From: DASPOF01 sp035626155
GTDB taxonomy: Bacteria; Desulfobacterota; Binatia; Binatales; Binataceae
Assembly: GCA_035626155.1 (NCBI GenBank)
Contig: DASPOF010000159.1
Span: 1-31,587 of the forward strand
Length of the DNA: 31,587 nt
Direction of reading: 5' to 3'
The notes beneath the pieces are model-generated. The model was not told the origin of the DNA. It did no database searches and saw only the letters and a program-made list of their open reading frames with translations. The position numbers were made by a program, and so were the translations under genes. Positions 1 through 7,181 of the stretch are shown in pieces (the first letter of the stretch is position 1; each line of letters begins with the position of its first letter).

Positions 1-104
1 GTGACAGCACCTGACATCCAACTTCATCATCTCTGCGATTTTCATTGCCTATTAGCCCTCTTCTTCAGCATCCGCACCGCCCGCTCGATAAGACCGCAGC
101 CAGG

Positions 105-587
105 CTATGCGGCACGCGCCCCGATGATCCGGTGACGTGGAGCGCAAATCGATGCCATTACTTGCGTGACTTCCGCATCGCTCACTTGCCGGGGCTTCTT
201 CATCTGGATCTCGCTTGCTGCTTCACGCGCGATGTCGTTGAGCGAAATAACGCCCACCAGCCGCCGCTGGTCGTCGATAACCGGGAGGCGGTGAACCTGC
301 TTGTCGCGCATGAGTTTTTCAGCCGTGGCGATATCATCCTCCGGCTTGCACGAAAACACCTGTTTCGACATGGCGCTCGTGACCAGCGCGCCGGTCAGTT
401 GCACGCCCTGGATGTATGCGCTCATGCAGATGTCGCGATCGGTGAGCATCCCGATGACGTGGCCTTCCTTATCAACTACCGGGACGCATCCGATGTCGTG
501 GTCCCACATGATCTGGGCAGCAGTGTTGAGCGTGCTGTAGTCCGGGCAAGACTTCACTTCAGTCGCCATCAAATCTTTCACTTTCAT
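105..587 (-). CDS. Tandem CBS-domain protein
   Basis: A 160-residue protein made of two CBS motifs (about residues 1-60 and 68-125) plus a short C-terminal helix; there is no attached enzyme domain. Stand-alone CBS pairs usually bind adenosine nucleotides (AMP, ATP, SAM or similar) in the cleft between the motifs and act as energy sensors or partners of other proteins. The ribose-phosphate signatures are visible as GMLTDRD (T49, D52) in the first motif and GVISLND (S115, D118) in the second. The ATG is preceded at good spacing by GGGGAGG on the minus strand. It is clearly a paralogue of the gene at 3052, sharing an MxxxV start, a TDRDICM block and an REA segment. It is transcribed away from a 400-bp spacer. 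The fold is near certain; ligand and partner are unknown. Confidence 0.93.
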   Translation of the reverse strand: MKVKDLMATEVKSCPDYSTLNTAAQIMWDHDIGCVPVVDKEGHVIGMLTDRDICMSAYIQGVQLTGALVTSAMSKQVFSCKPEDDIATAEKLMRDKQVHRLPVIDDQRRLVGVISLNDIAREAASEIQMKKPRQVSDAEVTQVMASICAPRHRIIGARAA

Positions 588-987
588 CGCGATTGCCTCC
601 CCTGGCTGAGTAGCCGGCGTTGCGATTCGGATGAGCTGTGCAGTGCGAGATTACGCAAGCCGGGTGCCATTTGTGCTCGCTCCCGGCCGACCGCTGTTCC
701 CAGCAGGCTGTTGGAGTGCCGCTGAGAGTTGTATCGTTCGGTGCCATAGGCTGTCGCCGATCCGCCCAAACCTCCGGTTAACAAACCCCGTGCTATTGAG
801 TTTGAGAGATACTTCTTGACACAACTATGGCCTGACGTTGTGTCAGGGTATCATGAGTGACTATTGAGGACCGGTAACTAGTTTTCCCCTCCGCCCTCGG
901 ATGCACATAAGCATCGTGCCGCGTCGCTGCTTTGGCACAGCATCGCAGCGAACTTGTTGCGGCGCTAACGCGGAGCCGGCGCCATCA
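588..987. other. 400-bp intergenic region with an inverted-repeat cluster
   Basis: This spacer lies between two minus-strand genes: the DUF2267 gene ends at 988 and the CBS gene starts at 587. Short open frames cross it on both strands but none has a ribosome site plus protein-like composition, so I call no gene. It should hold the CBS promoter, although I find no convincing -10/-35 pair. Its notable content is the inverted repeat at 817-847, listed separately. Around 923-950 there is also a weaker GC-rich dyad with no T-run. Confidence 0.6.
817..847. promoter_or_regulatory. Overlapping inverted repeats (operator or RNA switch candidate)
   Basis: TGACACAAC at 817-825 is matched perfectly by GTTGTGTCA at 837-845 across an 11-nt spacer. 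A second dyad, CCTGAC at 831-836 with GTCAGG at 842-847 and a 5-nt loop, shares the right arm, so the two hairpins cannot form together. It lies 230-260 bp upstream of the minus-strand CBS gene. Either a dimeric-repressor operator or a leader structure would fit. No T-run follows on either strand, so it is not a standard terminator. Confidence 0.5.
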
Positions 988-1443
988 TCAGGCTCGGGCG
1001 GAAAGGCCGAGCCGCGGTTTGACGGCCTTCGGCTTCGCCATCCCGGCCGACGTCAGCCAGATTCGCTTCAGGTCCTTCGGCAACTGGCTGAATACGTCCC
1101 AGGCGACGCCCTCCTGACCCGACGGGCTGCCAAGCAGCATCTGCAGAGCCTTAAAAGCCGCCATCAGGCTCTTGTGCGCCTTTGCCTCGTCGATCTCGAC
1201 GGTATCGGCGATGTGGCGGATGAAGTCGCGTTCGTGCGTGCGCCGCACGTCGCGCCAAGGCGCATCCAACGAGTGCCACATCCGCTTGAGCGCCCCTGGC
1301 AACTGCGCTGCAAGATGGTCCGCTTCTTTGGAGCTGAGCCGGTCATGAAGTTCCTGGAGGACGGCAACGGCTACCTTGTATGCCTGATCCCTGGTGAGAT
1401 CGCCTCGCACCTCGATTTCGCTCAGAAACTTGTTCTCATCCAT
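988..1443 (-). CDS. DUF2267 family protein
   Basis: A 151-residue, mostly helical protein that I recognise as DUF2267. It has an N-terminal helical repeat with a TRDQAYKVAVAVLQ segment (around residues 18-31), the repeated DRLSSKEADHLAAQLP block typical of the family, and a second, diverged repeat. DUF2267 proteins have no established biochemical role; they often sit in stress-response loci with CBS, Hsp20 or universal-stress genes. I use ATG 1443 rather than the in-frame ATG at 1464, because GGAGGC lies 6 nt before 1443 and the family normally starts at MDEN-like residues. It is divergent from the gene at 1718 across a 274-bp spacer. The C-terminal 15 residues are Lys/Arg-rich. Confidence 0.85.
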   Translation of the reverse strand: MDENKFLSEIEVRGDLTRDQAYKVAVAVLQELHDRLSSKEADHLAAQLPGALKRMWHSLDAPWRDVRRTHERDFIRHIADTVEIDEAKAHKSLMAAFKALQMLLGSPSGQEGVAWDVFSQLPKDLKRIWLTSAGMAKPKAVKPRLGLSARA

Positions 1444-1717
1444 GATCGCCTCCATGCGCGGCACAGAGCATGCGCCCCGCGATGAGGATTATCGGGAATC
1501 AGAGCCCGCGATTTTTCTCTCTTCTGTCGATTTGAAATGCATCCGCTGTGCCGGTCGCTGTCGAGTTGAAAAGTGCGATTGGTGATTTCGTCGCAAGATT
1601 GCAAACCCAAGCGAGCGCGTCGTTGCTACTGCTCGGTGTGGCTTTGCGGAGGTGATGCTGAGTCGTCCAGGCGATGCGTGGCACGGATGATGCGACTCGC
1701 TAATCACGGAGGCGCAC

Positions 1718-2134
1718 ATGAAGCTTTCGGCCGCGGACCCTGAAGAGGTCGGCGCGTACGGTGATCTCCTCGGGCAGCAATACTACGACATAGTGGGATC
1801 GCGTCGTCCACCCAATGGACCGCGAACGCTGATGTTTGCGGTTCTGGAGGACGGCATCAGGTGCTACCTCGTCAACATGAATGCGACCCGCCCCTCGCTG
1901 CGCAAGAGATTCGAGGAGGCCAAGGCTTGGATCGAAAATCGGAACGATGTCGGCGTGTTCTCGTTTGAAACTCTGTGCAACACGTTCGACATCGATGCCG
2001 AAAGGCTCCGCAAGCAGCTCCGCACGATGTCTGCTCGCAAGCTTCCGCGCGGGCTGAGTGCAGTGAGCCGTCCGAGCGCGCCGCGGCCCTCGCGGGTGAG
2101 AACGCGCGCCCGGCGCGGCCGCCTGGGCGTCTGA
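1718..2134 (+). CDS. Conserved hypothetical protein with basic C-terminal tail
   Basis: A 138-residue protein of unknown function. From memory, its middle part (about residues 38-95) follows a pattern seen in an uncharacterised protein family common in deltaproteobacteria-like genomes: a hydrophobic LMFAVLEDGIRCYL strand/helix, then an EAKAWIEN helix, then a FSFETLCNTFDID block ending in LRKQL. The last block resembles a small helix-turn-helix-like unit. The C-terminal 35 residues are rich in Arg, Ser, Pro and Ala and probably disordered, possibly nucleic-acid binding. GGAGG lies 8 nt before the ATG. Its neighbours are a divergent DUF2267 gene and a DksA-like gene 168 bp downstream. It is very likely a real gene; no function can be assigned. 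Confidence 0.8.
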   Translation: MKLSAADPEEVGAYGDLLGQQYYDIVGSRRPPNGPRTLMFAVLEDGIRCYLVNMNATRPSLRKRFEEAKAWIENRNDVGVFSFETLCNTFDIDAERLRKQLRTMSARKLPRGLSAVSRPSAPRPSRVRTRARRGRLGV

Positions 2135-2302
2135 TTCGGAACGCGGCAGCGGTCGCGCGGCGCGTTCGTGATGCGGAAAGCCACAGCCGCGGCCGTTGGT
2201 GGCGCGATTCGAGGCACTAGCCGCCGGCGGCCGCGATGCTTCCGGCTGGCATCGCGTGTGCACCACATAAACCTGAACTTTGCGTGAATATCGAGGGATT
2301 CA

Positions 2303-2875
2303 ATGGCGCAAGAAGTCAATCCGGAGGGATCCGAAAGGGCCAAAATTCTGCGCAACCTTCTCTCGCATCTGCGCGAAAAGGAGCTGGCTCGAATCCGGGA
2401 GTTGCGCAAGGATCAGGCCGGCGATGCGCTCAGCGAGCCGCGCGACACGCTCGAGGACGCGCGCGCCAGCGAGGAGTTCGAGCTGCACGCGGATCTCATC
2501 GCGCGGGTTGAGAACCGGCTGGACGAAATCCACACCGCGCTCGAACGGTTGGATGCCGGTTCGTATGGGGTCTGCATCAAATGCAAGCGCGAAATCGATC
2601 TCGGGCGAGTCAGATCTGTACCCTTCGCGGAGTTGTGCGCGGACTGCGAGCGCGCGCGCCGCGCGGGACACATGGAGGGAAAGACCAGCGACGAATTCAT
2701 GAGTCGATGGACCGTGCCGGAGGGAATGGTTGAATCGCTTGGACAGGAAGAGCCGCTCGAGATCGCGGAGGCGAGTCCCTCCGAGATCGCGGGCGAGACG
2801 GGTCTCCCAGCCCCGTCCGCCGCGCCTGTCCGAGTGAAGCGGCCGGGCCCTTCGCGCAAACCGCGCAAACGATGA
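2303..2875 (+). CDS. DksA/TraR-type C4 zinc-finger protein with C-terminal extension
   Basis: A 190-residue member of the DksA/TraR superfamily, whose members enter the RNA polymerase secondary channel and tune transcription, often with ppGpp. A charged coiled coil (about residues 10-85) precedes a C4 zinc finger with C91-x2-C94 and C112-x2-C115 and the usual GxYGxC entry (GSYGVC). A DxxExA-like acidic motif (D48, E51, A53) sits near the expected coiled-coil tip, resembling the DxxDxA of true DksA. After the finger there are about 70 extra residues, acidic and then Pro/Lys/Arg-rich, which most family members lack. The gene opens at ATG 2303 with only weak Shine-Dalgarno match upstream. The family call is firm; whether it replaces DksA or acts on a subset of promoters is unknown. 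Confidence 0.9.
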   Translation: MAQEVNPEGSERAKILRNLLSHLREKELARIRELRKDQAGDALSEPRDTLEDARASEEFELHADLIARVENRLDEIHTALERLDAGSYGVCIKCKREIDLGRVRSVPFAELCADCERARRAGHMEGKTSDEFMSRWTVPEGMVESLGQEEPLEIAEASPSEIAGETGLPAPSAAPVRVKRPGPSRKPRKR

Positions 2876-2957
2876 CGCCTTGGCGTCGCGGCGGAGCGTC
2901 CATTCTGACTCGATAACAGAGGAGGGAGCCTGAGCCAGGATCGTTAAGGTTGTGTTA

Positions 2958-2996
2958 CGCCCAAGACGGGCGAATTAGCGACAGCTAAAATTCGCC
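2958..2996 (+). promoter_or_regulatory. Two mutually exclusive hairpins upstream of the CBS gene
   Basis: CGCCC (2958-2962) can pair with GGGCG (2968-2972) over a 5-nt loop. Alternatively GGCGAATT (2969-2976) plus AGC (2977-2979) pairs with GCT (2984-2986) plus AATTCGCC (2989-2996) over a GACA loop with a 2-nt bulge. The shared segment 2969-2972 makes the two forms compete. The second hairpin ends 55 nt before the CBS start codon. The geometry is that of a leader switch, but no known riboswitch class is recognised, and chance pairing in GC-rich DNA is possible. Confidence 0.45.
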
Positions 2997-3051
2997 GGGT
3001 GCGGTGACGCCGGGGCGCGAAGCCGGGCCCGACGTGAAAGGAGAGGCGCCC

Positions 3052-3543
3052 ATGAAGATCAAGCAGGTAATGACTTCACAGGTGTTCGCGTGCAAGCTCG
3101 ATGACACGCTGAACAGGGCCGCCCAGCTCATGTGGGAAAACGAGTGCGGCTGCATTCCCATAATCTCCTCGGATGGCACCGGTGCCGTGGTCGGAATGGT
3201 CACTGACCGCGACATCTGCATGGCGTCCTATACCCAGGGCAAGCCGCTCTTCGATATCCCGGTGGCGACCGCGATGGCGCATACGGTGATTTCGTGCCAT
3301 CCGGACGATGAGGTTGGGCGCGTGGAGGCGTTGATGCGCACGAATCGCGTGCGGCGGATTCCGGTGCTCGATGAGCGCGGACAGCTCAAGGGAATCGTCT
3401 CGCTCGACGACCTCGCGCGAGAGGCGGAGCGGGAAAAGCTCGTGAGAACTGCGCCGCAGATCACGCTCTCCGAGGTTGCCGAGACCCTTGCCGCGGTTTG
3501 CGAGCATCGCGCTCCCGAAAAGCAGGCGGCGTTCGCCGGTTAG
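3052..3543 (+). CDS. Tandem CBS-domain protein (paralogue of the gene at 105)
   Basis: A 163-residue CBS-pair protein. The first motif (about 1-62) contains GMVTDRD with T51 and D54, and the second (about 72-128) contains GIVSLDD with S117 and D120, the residues that usually contact the nucleotide ribose and phosphates. There is no fused effector domain. The frame is open from 3004, but ATG 3052 is chosen because AAAGGAGA precedes it at normal distance and the protein then begins MKIKQVM, matching its paralogue's MKVKDLM. A Cys-rich ECGC segment at 31-34 resembles the DIGC of the paralogue. It probably senses cellular energy or binds a partner; possible partners are the DksA-like and hemerythrin-like neighbours, but that is inference. 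Confidence 0.93.
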   Translation: MKIKQVMTSQVFACKLDDTLNRAAQLMWENECGCIPIISSDGTGAVVGMVTDRDICMASYTQGKPLFDIPVATAMAHTVISCHPDDEVGRVEALMRTNRVRRIPVLDERGQLKGIVSLDDLAREAEREKLVRTAPQITLSEVAETLAAVCEHRAPEKQAAFAG

Positions 3544-3729
3544 CCGCGGACGCGATGGAAAGCTGCGCGATGCCTATGTGGCTGTCTTCTGAGGCCGCCG
3601 CGACGCGGGGTTCGGTCGTGCGAGCGAGCCAGAGGACGGCGTGAATGCGCGGGTGCGGCTGGGCAATTAAACCGCTGACGCCCGGAGGACTGGAATACAA
3701 CGGCTTCGATTGATTACGGAGGAAACCCG

Positions 3730-4338
3730 ATGTTAGTCAGCGAATTTGTCGAGAGCTTCCGCGATGAGCATCGCCAGTTGCTAGGCACCCTGCTCGCGCT
3801 GAGAGATGCGCTGGAAAGCGGCGATACCGAGCGAGCCCAGGAAGGAATCGGCGAATTGATTGCGGCCGCCGGACCTCACCTCTTCTATGAGGGCGAAGCG
3901 CTGTATCCGGCGCTCGCCGGCCTCTACGGAGACGAGTATGTCAGCCGCTTGCAGGCCGAGCATGAGAATACGCTCGCCGCGGCGCTTGACCTGGCCGAGC
4001 TCGCGGACATGGTCGAGTCTTCGCACGATGCGGCCGAACGCGCCCTGGAGCTGGTTAGCGAGCTTCTGCCCCACGTCAGCGAGCGCGACGGACTGGCCGT
4101 GGTCGTCGAGGTGCTGCCGGAGGAGCAGGTGGGCGCAATCGCGGAGGCTCGCGAACACGCGCGCAAGAGAGGCGTAACAATCCACGAGGCGGCCAAGGGC
4201 CGCGCACGGCGCGGCCGCGCCAAGCGGGCGGCATCGCGGGTGGCAGCGAAAGCGCGAGTCCGCAAGAAGCCCGCGGTGAAGCCGAAAGCGGCCAAACGCA
4301 TCCCCGTCAAGGTCGCAGGGAAGAAACGCGGCCGGTGA
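3730..4338 (+). CDS. Hemerythrin-like HHE protein with histone-H1-like tail
   Basis: A 202-residue protein. Residues 1-125 form a hemerythrin-like four-helix domain with candidate di-iron ligands H14 (DEHR), H50 and E54 (PHLFYEGE), H78 (AEHE) and H115 (LPHV). Such domains bind O2 or sense O2, NO or iron. Residues 154-202 are a low-complexity tail dominated by Lys, Arg, Ala, Val and Pro, like the tails of bacterial histone-H1-like proteins, suggesting DNA or RNA binding. This pairing is uncommon. TACGGAGG lies 7-8 nt before ATG 3730. The 186-bp gap upstream shows no gene. rtcA follows after 61 bp in the same direction. The HHE fold is confident; DNA binding by the tail is inferred from composition only. 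Confidence 0.87.
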   Translation: MLVSEFVESFRDEHRQLLGTLLALRDALESGDTERAQEGIGELIAAAGPHLFYEGEALYPALAGLYGDEYVSRLQAEHENTLAAALDLAELADMVESSHDAAERALELVSELLPHVSERDGLAVVVEVLPEEQVGAIAEAREHARKRGVTIHEAAKGRARRGRAKRAASRVAAKARVRKKPAVKPKAAKRIPVKVAGKKRGR

Positions 4339-4399
4339 GCCTGCCCGCGCTGCTGCGAGGTCGCCGCCCGGGTCGGCCGCTTGCGGCGCGAGATGCCGA

Positions 4400-5422
4400 G
4401 TGATCGAAATCGACGGCTCCCACGGTGAAGGGGGCGGGCAGATCGTACGCACGTCGATTAGCCTCGCCGCAGCGACCGGAAAGCCCTGTCGCATCTTCAA
4501 CATCCGCGCGCGCCGCGAAAAGCCCGGCCTGATGCGCCAGCATCTTCATTGCGTCCGCGCACTCGCCGAGCTATCGCGCGCGACCGTCGATGGGGATTTC
4601 CTGGGCTCGAATGCGATCACGTTTCAGCCTCGCGGCGTGACGGGGAACGGGCTATCGTGCAATCTCGAAACCGCTGCATCGATCACTTTGCTGCTGCAAG
4701 GGCTGATTCCAACGGCCCTCTCCGCGCCATCACCGGTGACGATCACGATTGCGGGCGGCGCCACCGACACCTCGAAGGCTCCCACCCTCGATCACTTCCG
4801 GCAGGTGTTTCTACGCCACCTCGATGCCGCCGGAATCGGAACGCGGATGATGATCGCGCGGCGGGGCTACTATCCGCCGGGAGGTGCGCAAGCCGCCTTG
4901 ACCGTCGAGCCGGGAGAACCGCGTTCCTTTAATCTTGTCGAACGCGGGGACCTGCGCCGCATCGCCATATATTCGAGCGCATCTGAGTTCCTGCGCGCGC
5001 GCTGGGTCGCGGAGAGGCAGGCGGACGCGGCCGAAGCGCTCCTTAGTGGGGCCAACGTCGAGGTGGAGAAGGCTCTCGAGTACAGTCCCAGCCTTTCACC
5101 GGGGAGCGCGTGCTGCGTCGTGGCGGAATTCGCGAACACCTGGCTTGGCGCCGATCGAATTGGGGCGCGCGGAGTGCGCGCGGAAGACGTCGGCGCGCAG
5201 GCGGCCCGGGACTTGATCCGCGCGCTTGATTCCGGCGCCTGCGTGGACCTTCACATGACCGACCAGATACTGCCATTCATGGCGCTCGCGGGCGGCTTAA
5301 GTTCTCTCGCCGTCTCGCAGATCACCGAGCATGCGCGCACGAACATGTGGGCAATCGAGCACTTCATCGATGGCCGATTCGAGGCTCGCCAAAACCTCAT
5401 CCGCTGGCACGGATCCAAGTAA
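4400..5422 (+). CDS. rtcA: RNA 3'-terminal phosphate cyclase
   Basis: A 340-residue protein of normal RtcA length. RtcA uses ATP to convert an RNA 3'-phosphate to a 2',3'-cyclic phosphate, through a covalent His-AMP. The family N-terminus is present (IDGSHGEGGGQIVRTS from residue 3), with the REKPGLMRQHL segment and, near the C-terminus, H311 in TEHARTN, the position of the catalytic histidine (His309 in E. coli). The start is GTG 4400; no strong ribosome site is visible, so coupling to the gene upstream (61-bp gap) is plausible. No rtcB ligase or rtcR regulator is present in the window, so it is not in the classical rtcBA operon. The last 126 bp lie antisense to the end of the next gene. Confidence 0.95.
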   Translation: MIEIDGSHGEGGGQIVRTSISLAAATGKPCRIFNIRARREKPGLMRQHLHCVRALAELSRATVDGDFLGSNAITFQPRGVTGNGLSCNLETAASITLLLQGLIPTALSAPSPVTITIAGGATDTSKAPTLDHFRQVFLRHLDAAGIGTRMMIARRGYYPPGGAQAALTVEPGEPRSFNLVERGDLRRIAIYSSASEFLRARWVAERQADAAEALLSGANVEVEKALEYSPSLSPGSACCVVAEFANTWLGADRIGARGVRAEDVGAQAARDLIRALDSGACVDLHMTDQILPFMALAGGLSSLAVSQITEHARTNMWAIEHFIDGRFEARQNLIRWHGSK

Positions 5423-7009
5423 TCTGACCGTCGTCATCGCCGCCCTGCGATAAATCGCCGCCCCGCCTCCGCTCGCCCGGCCATCCCACACTATGCGAGT
5501 CACTGAAAAGGGCGCGACGGTGATCGTCCCGCCGGCATTCCGGGATTCTATTCGAGCAGGGAGCTTGGCAGTGTCGGCGAGGTCCGGCATCGACATGAAC
5601 TCGACGCTCGATGGCCGCCGGCCGGGCCTCAGCGTAGCCGGGTCAAGTGAGAATTGGTCGGCCGAGGCATTTTCCAGAATTAATGTGGCGCGCTCTCGCG
5701 ATTGGAACAGGCCTCCTTCGACGGGAAGGTAGGACTCATCGCGTGCGCCGCCGCCGGCAATCGGCCTGGCGCCGGGCTGGATGACACGCTGGAAGGAGCC
5801 GCCCGCATTGGCGGCTTCGTTCAACCACGCCAGCGCGACCGCGAGGGGTACCGGAGCATAGTTGCCCCGCCAGTCGGAAACGAACGTCGCGAAATTGTCG
5901 CGTGGCCGGAAGCTGAACATGAAATAGAGCGAGGCGGTGACCGAGGGATGGCGCAGATACACCATCGCCATCCGCGTCGTCCAGAGCATCGCCATTGCCG
6001 GCGATGCGGGTTCGATGTCGCCGCGCTTCGGTACGGGATTGCCGCCGCGCGCATTCCACTCGGTGATCCAGATCTGCTTGCCGGGCAGGCGCCGCTCGAT
6101 GTCTCGAAGCTCTCGCTCAACGCCTTCGTCCACGTGCGCCATCATGGCTTTCAGACGCGCCATCGCGTTTCCCGGCGCGGGCGGCGTCGATGCCGCCCGC
6201 GGATCGCCCATCACTTCGCTCAGGCGCGGGTAGAGATGCAGCGTGACCGCATCGAACCACGGCTCCGGCCGCAGATCTTCATCCCATTGCCGCAGCCGCT
6301 GCGCTCTCCACCCCCGTGCATTGTCGGGAACGATAAACTCGGACGCGGCCGCCTGCACTGCCATCTTGGCGTTCGCCGGCAGGTATGGCCTGATCGCATC
6401 CAGATACTGCTTCATCACTCGCATGCTGGACGGTTCGTCGGGCCAGCGCGCCATGCTCGCCGGATCGAATCCCATCGCGATCCAGAATTCGTTTCCGAGC
6501 TCGATCCGCTGCGGAACGGCGCCCTCGGCGGCAAGATGCTTGAACCATTCGGCCTGCTCGGCGACGCTCGATGATTCCAGGTTCGGCACCATTATCACCT
6601 CAGCGCCGATCTGCCGGGAGAAGGCCTGGTACTGCTCCATCGTGACGCCACCGGGGAGGCCTCGAGCAATATTCGCAGCCGCGTTCGCCCAAAAGCGCAC
6701 GTAGGGGGAGCTGTTGAAGTGCGTCGGAACTTCGATCAGTCCCGTGCGCCAGTTGTAAAAGTTCGCATCAGATCCGCCCGAAAAGCGGTCGAGCCCGATG
6801 TGCATCGTTTTCAGCGTCGCGATCTTGGCCGGGTCGTCGAGGAGATGCTCATAGAACGCGGTCGTCGAACCTCCGAAGATGGGGCCCTGCAACTGGCGCG
6901 GGCTTCCCTCCGGTTTGAGAATCAGCGGGTTTGCGCTCGCAGGAGCGGGAGTCGTGGCAAGGATGAAACAGACCGCCGCCAGCCGGAACATGAATGATAA
7001 TTTGTCCAT
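5297..7009 (-). CDS. Secreted clan GH-A-like glycoside hydrolase
   Basis: A 570-residue exported protein: a signal peptide of about 26 residues ends in PASA, followed by a TIM-barrel-like region. Two glutamates fit clan GH-A chemistry: E174 in LGNEFW as acid/base and E317 in ITEWN as nucleophile. The motif spacing and the beta-rich C-terminal part recall arabinofuranosidase/GH39- or GH79-type enzymes; the substrate cannot be named. ATG 7009 has GGAG 7 nt upstream on the minus strand. The family-like sequence seems to finish near the TRIVWDG strand (around 5485-5500). The frame then runs on about 60 residues, the last 126 bp antisense to rtcA, so the C-terminus is either a non-homologous extension or the product of a lost stop codon. 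Confidence 0.85.
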   Translation of the reverse strand: MDKLSFMFRLAAVCFILATTPAPASANPLILKPEGSPRQLQGPIFGGSTTAFYEHLLDDPAKIATLKTMHIGLDRFSGGSDANFYNWRTGLIEVPTHFNSSPYVRFWANAAANIARGLPGGVTMEQYQAFSRQIGAEVIMVPNLESSSVAEQAEWFKHLAAEGAVPQRIELGNEFWIAMGFDPASMARWPDEPSSMRVMKQYLDAIRPYLPANAKMAVQAAASEFIVPDNARGWRAQRLRQWDEDLRPEPWFDAVTLHLYPRLSEVMGDPRAASTPPAPGNAMARLKAMMAHVDEGVERELRDIERRLPGKQIWITEWNARGGNPVPKRGDIEPASPAMAMLWTTRMAMVYLRHPSVTASLYFMFSFRPRDNFATFVSDWRGNYAPVPLAVALAWLNEAANAGGSFQRVIQPGARPIAGGGARDESYLPVEGGLFQSRERATLILENASADQFSLDPATLRPGRRPSSVEFMSMPDLADTAKLPARIESRNAGGTITVAPFSVTRIVWDGRASGGGAAIYRRAAMTTVRLLGSVPADEVLASLESAIDEVLDCPHVRARMLGDLRDGERT

Positions 7010-7181
7010 CAGATCTCCATCTCGGTTGGGATCATAGGACTATACGAATTTCGTGCCGCTCGATTCCGCACGCAGCGGGTAATACCATTTAATCGCCTCG
7101 TCCTCGGCAAAGAATGCCAGTGCCCGGTACGGGGTGCATAGAAGAGCAAACTGGCGTCTCAGGATAAGTGGAGGAAGAGAG

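Noticed and set aside
45..725. 226-residue plus-strand open frame opposite the CBS gene
   Set aside because: Antisense shadow of the clear CBS gene; Arg/His-rich, no domain, no ribosome site.
559..819. Three short open frames of 62-66 codons in the 588-987 spacer
   Set aside because: Overlap each other on both strands, have no ribosome sites and no hydrophobic core pattern.
816..821. TTGACA as a plus-strand -35 element
   Set aside because: No -10 at 16-18 nt, and the next gene in that direction is on the other strand; the hexamer is part of the inverted repeat.
5702..6574. 290-residue plus-strand frame inside the glycoside hydrolase
   Set aside because: Arg/His/Pro-rich composition typical of GC-rich antisense; the opposite strand has a signal peptide and catalytic motifs.
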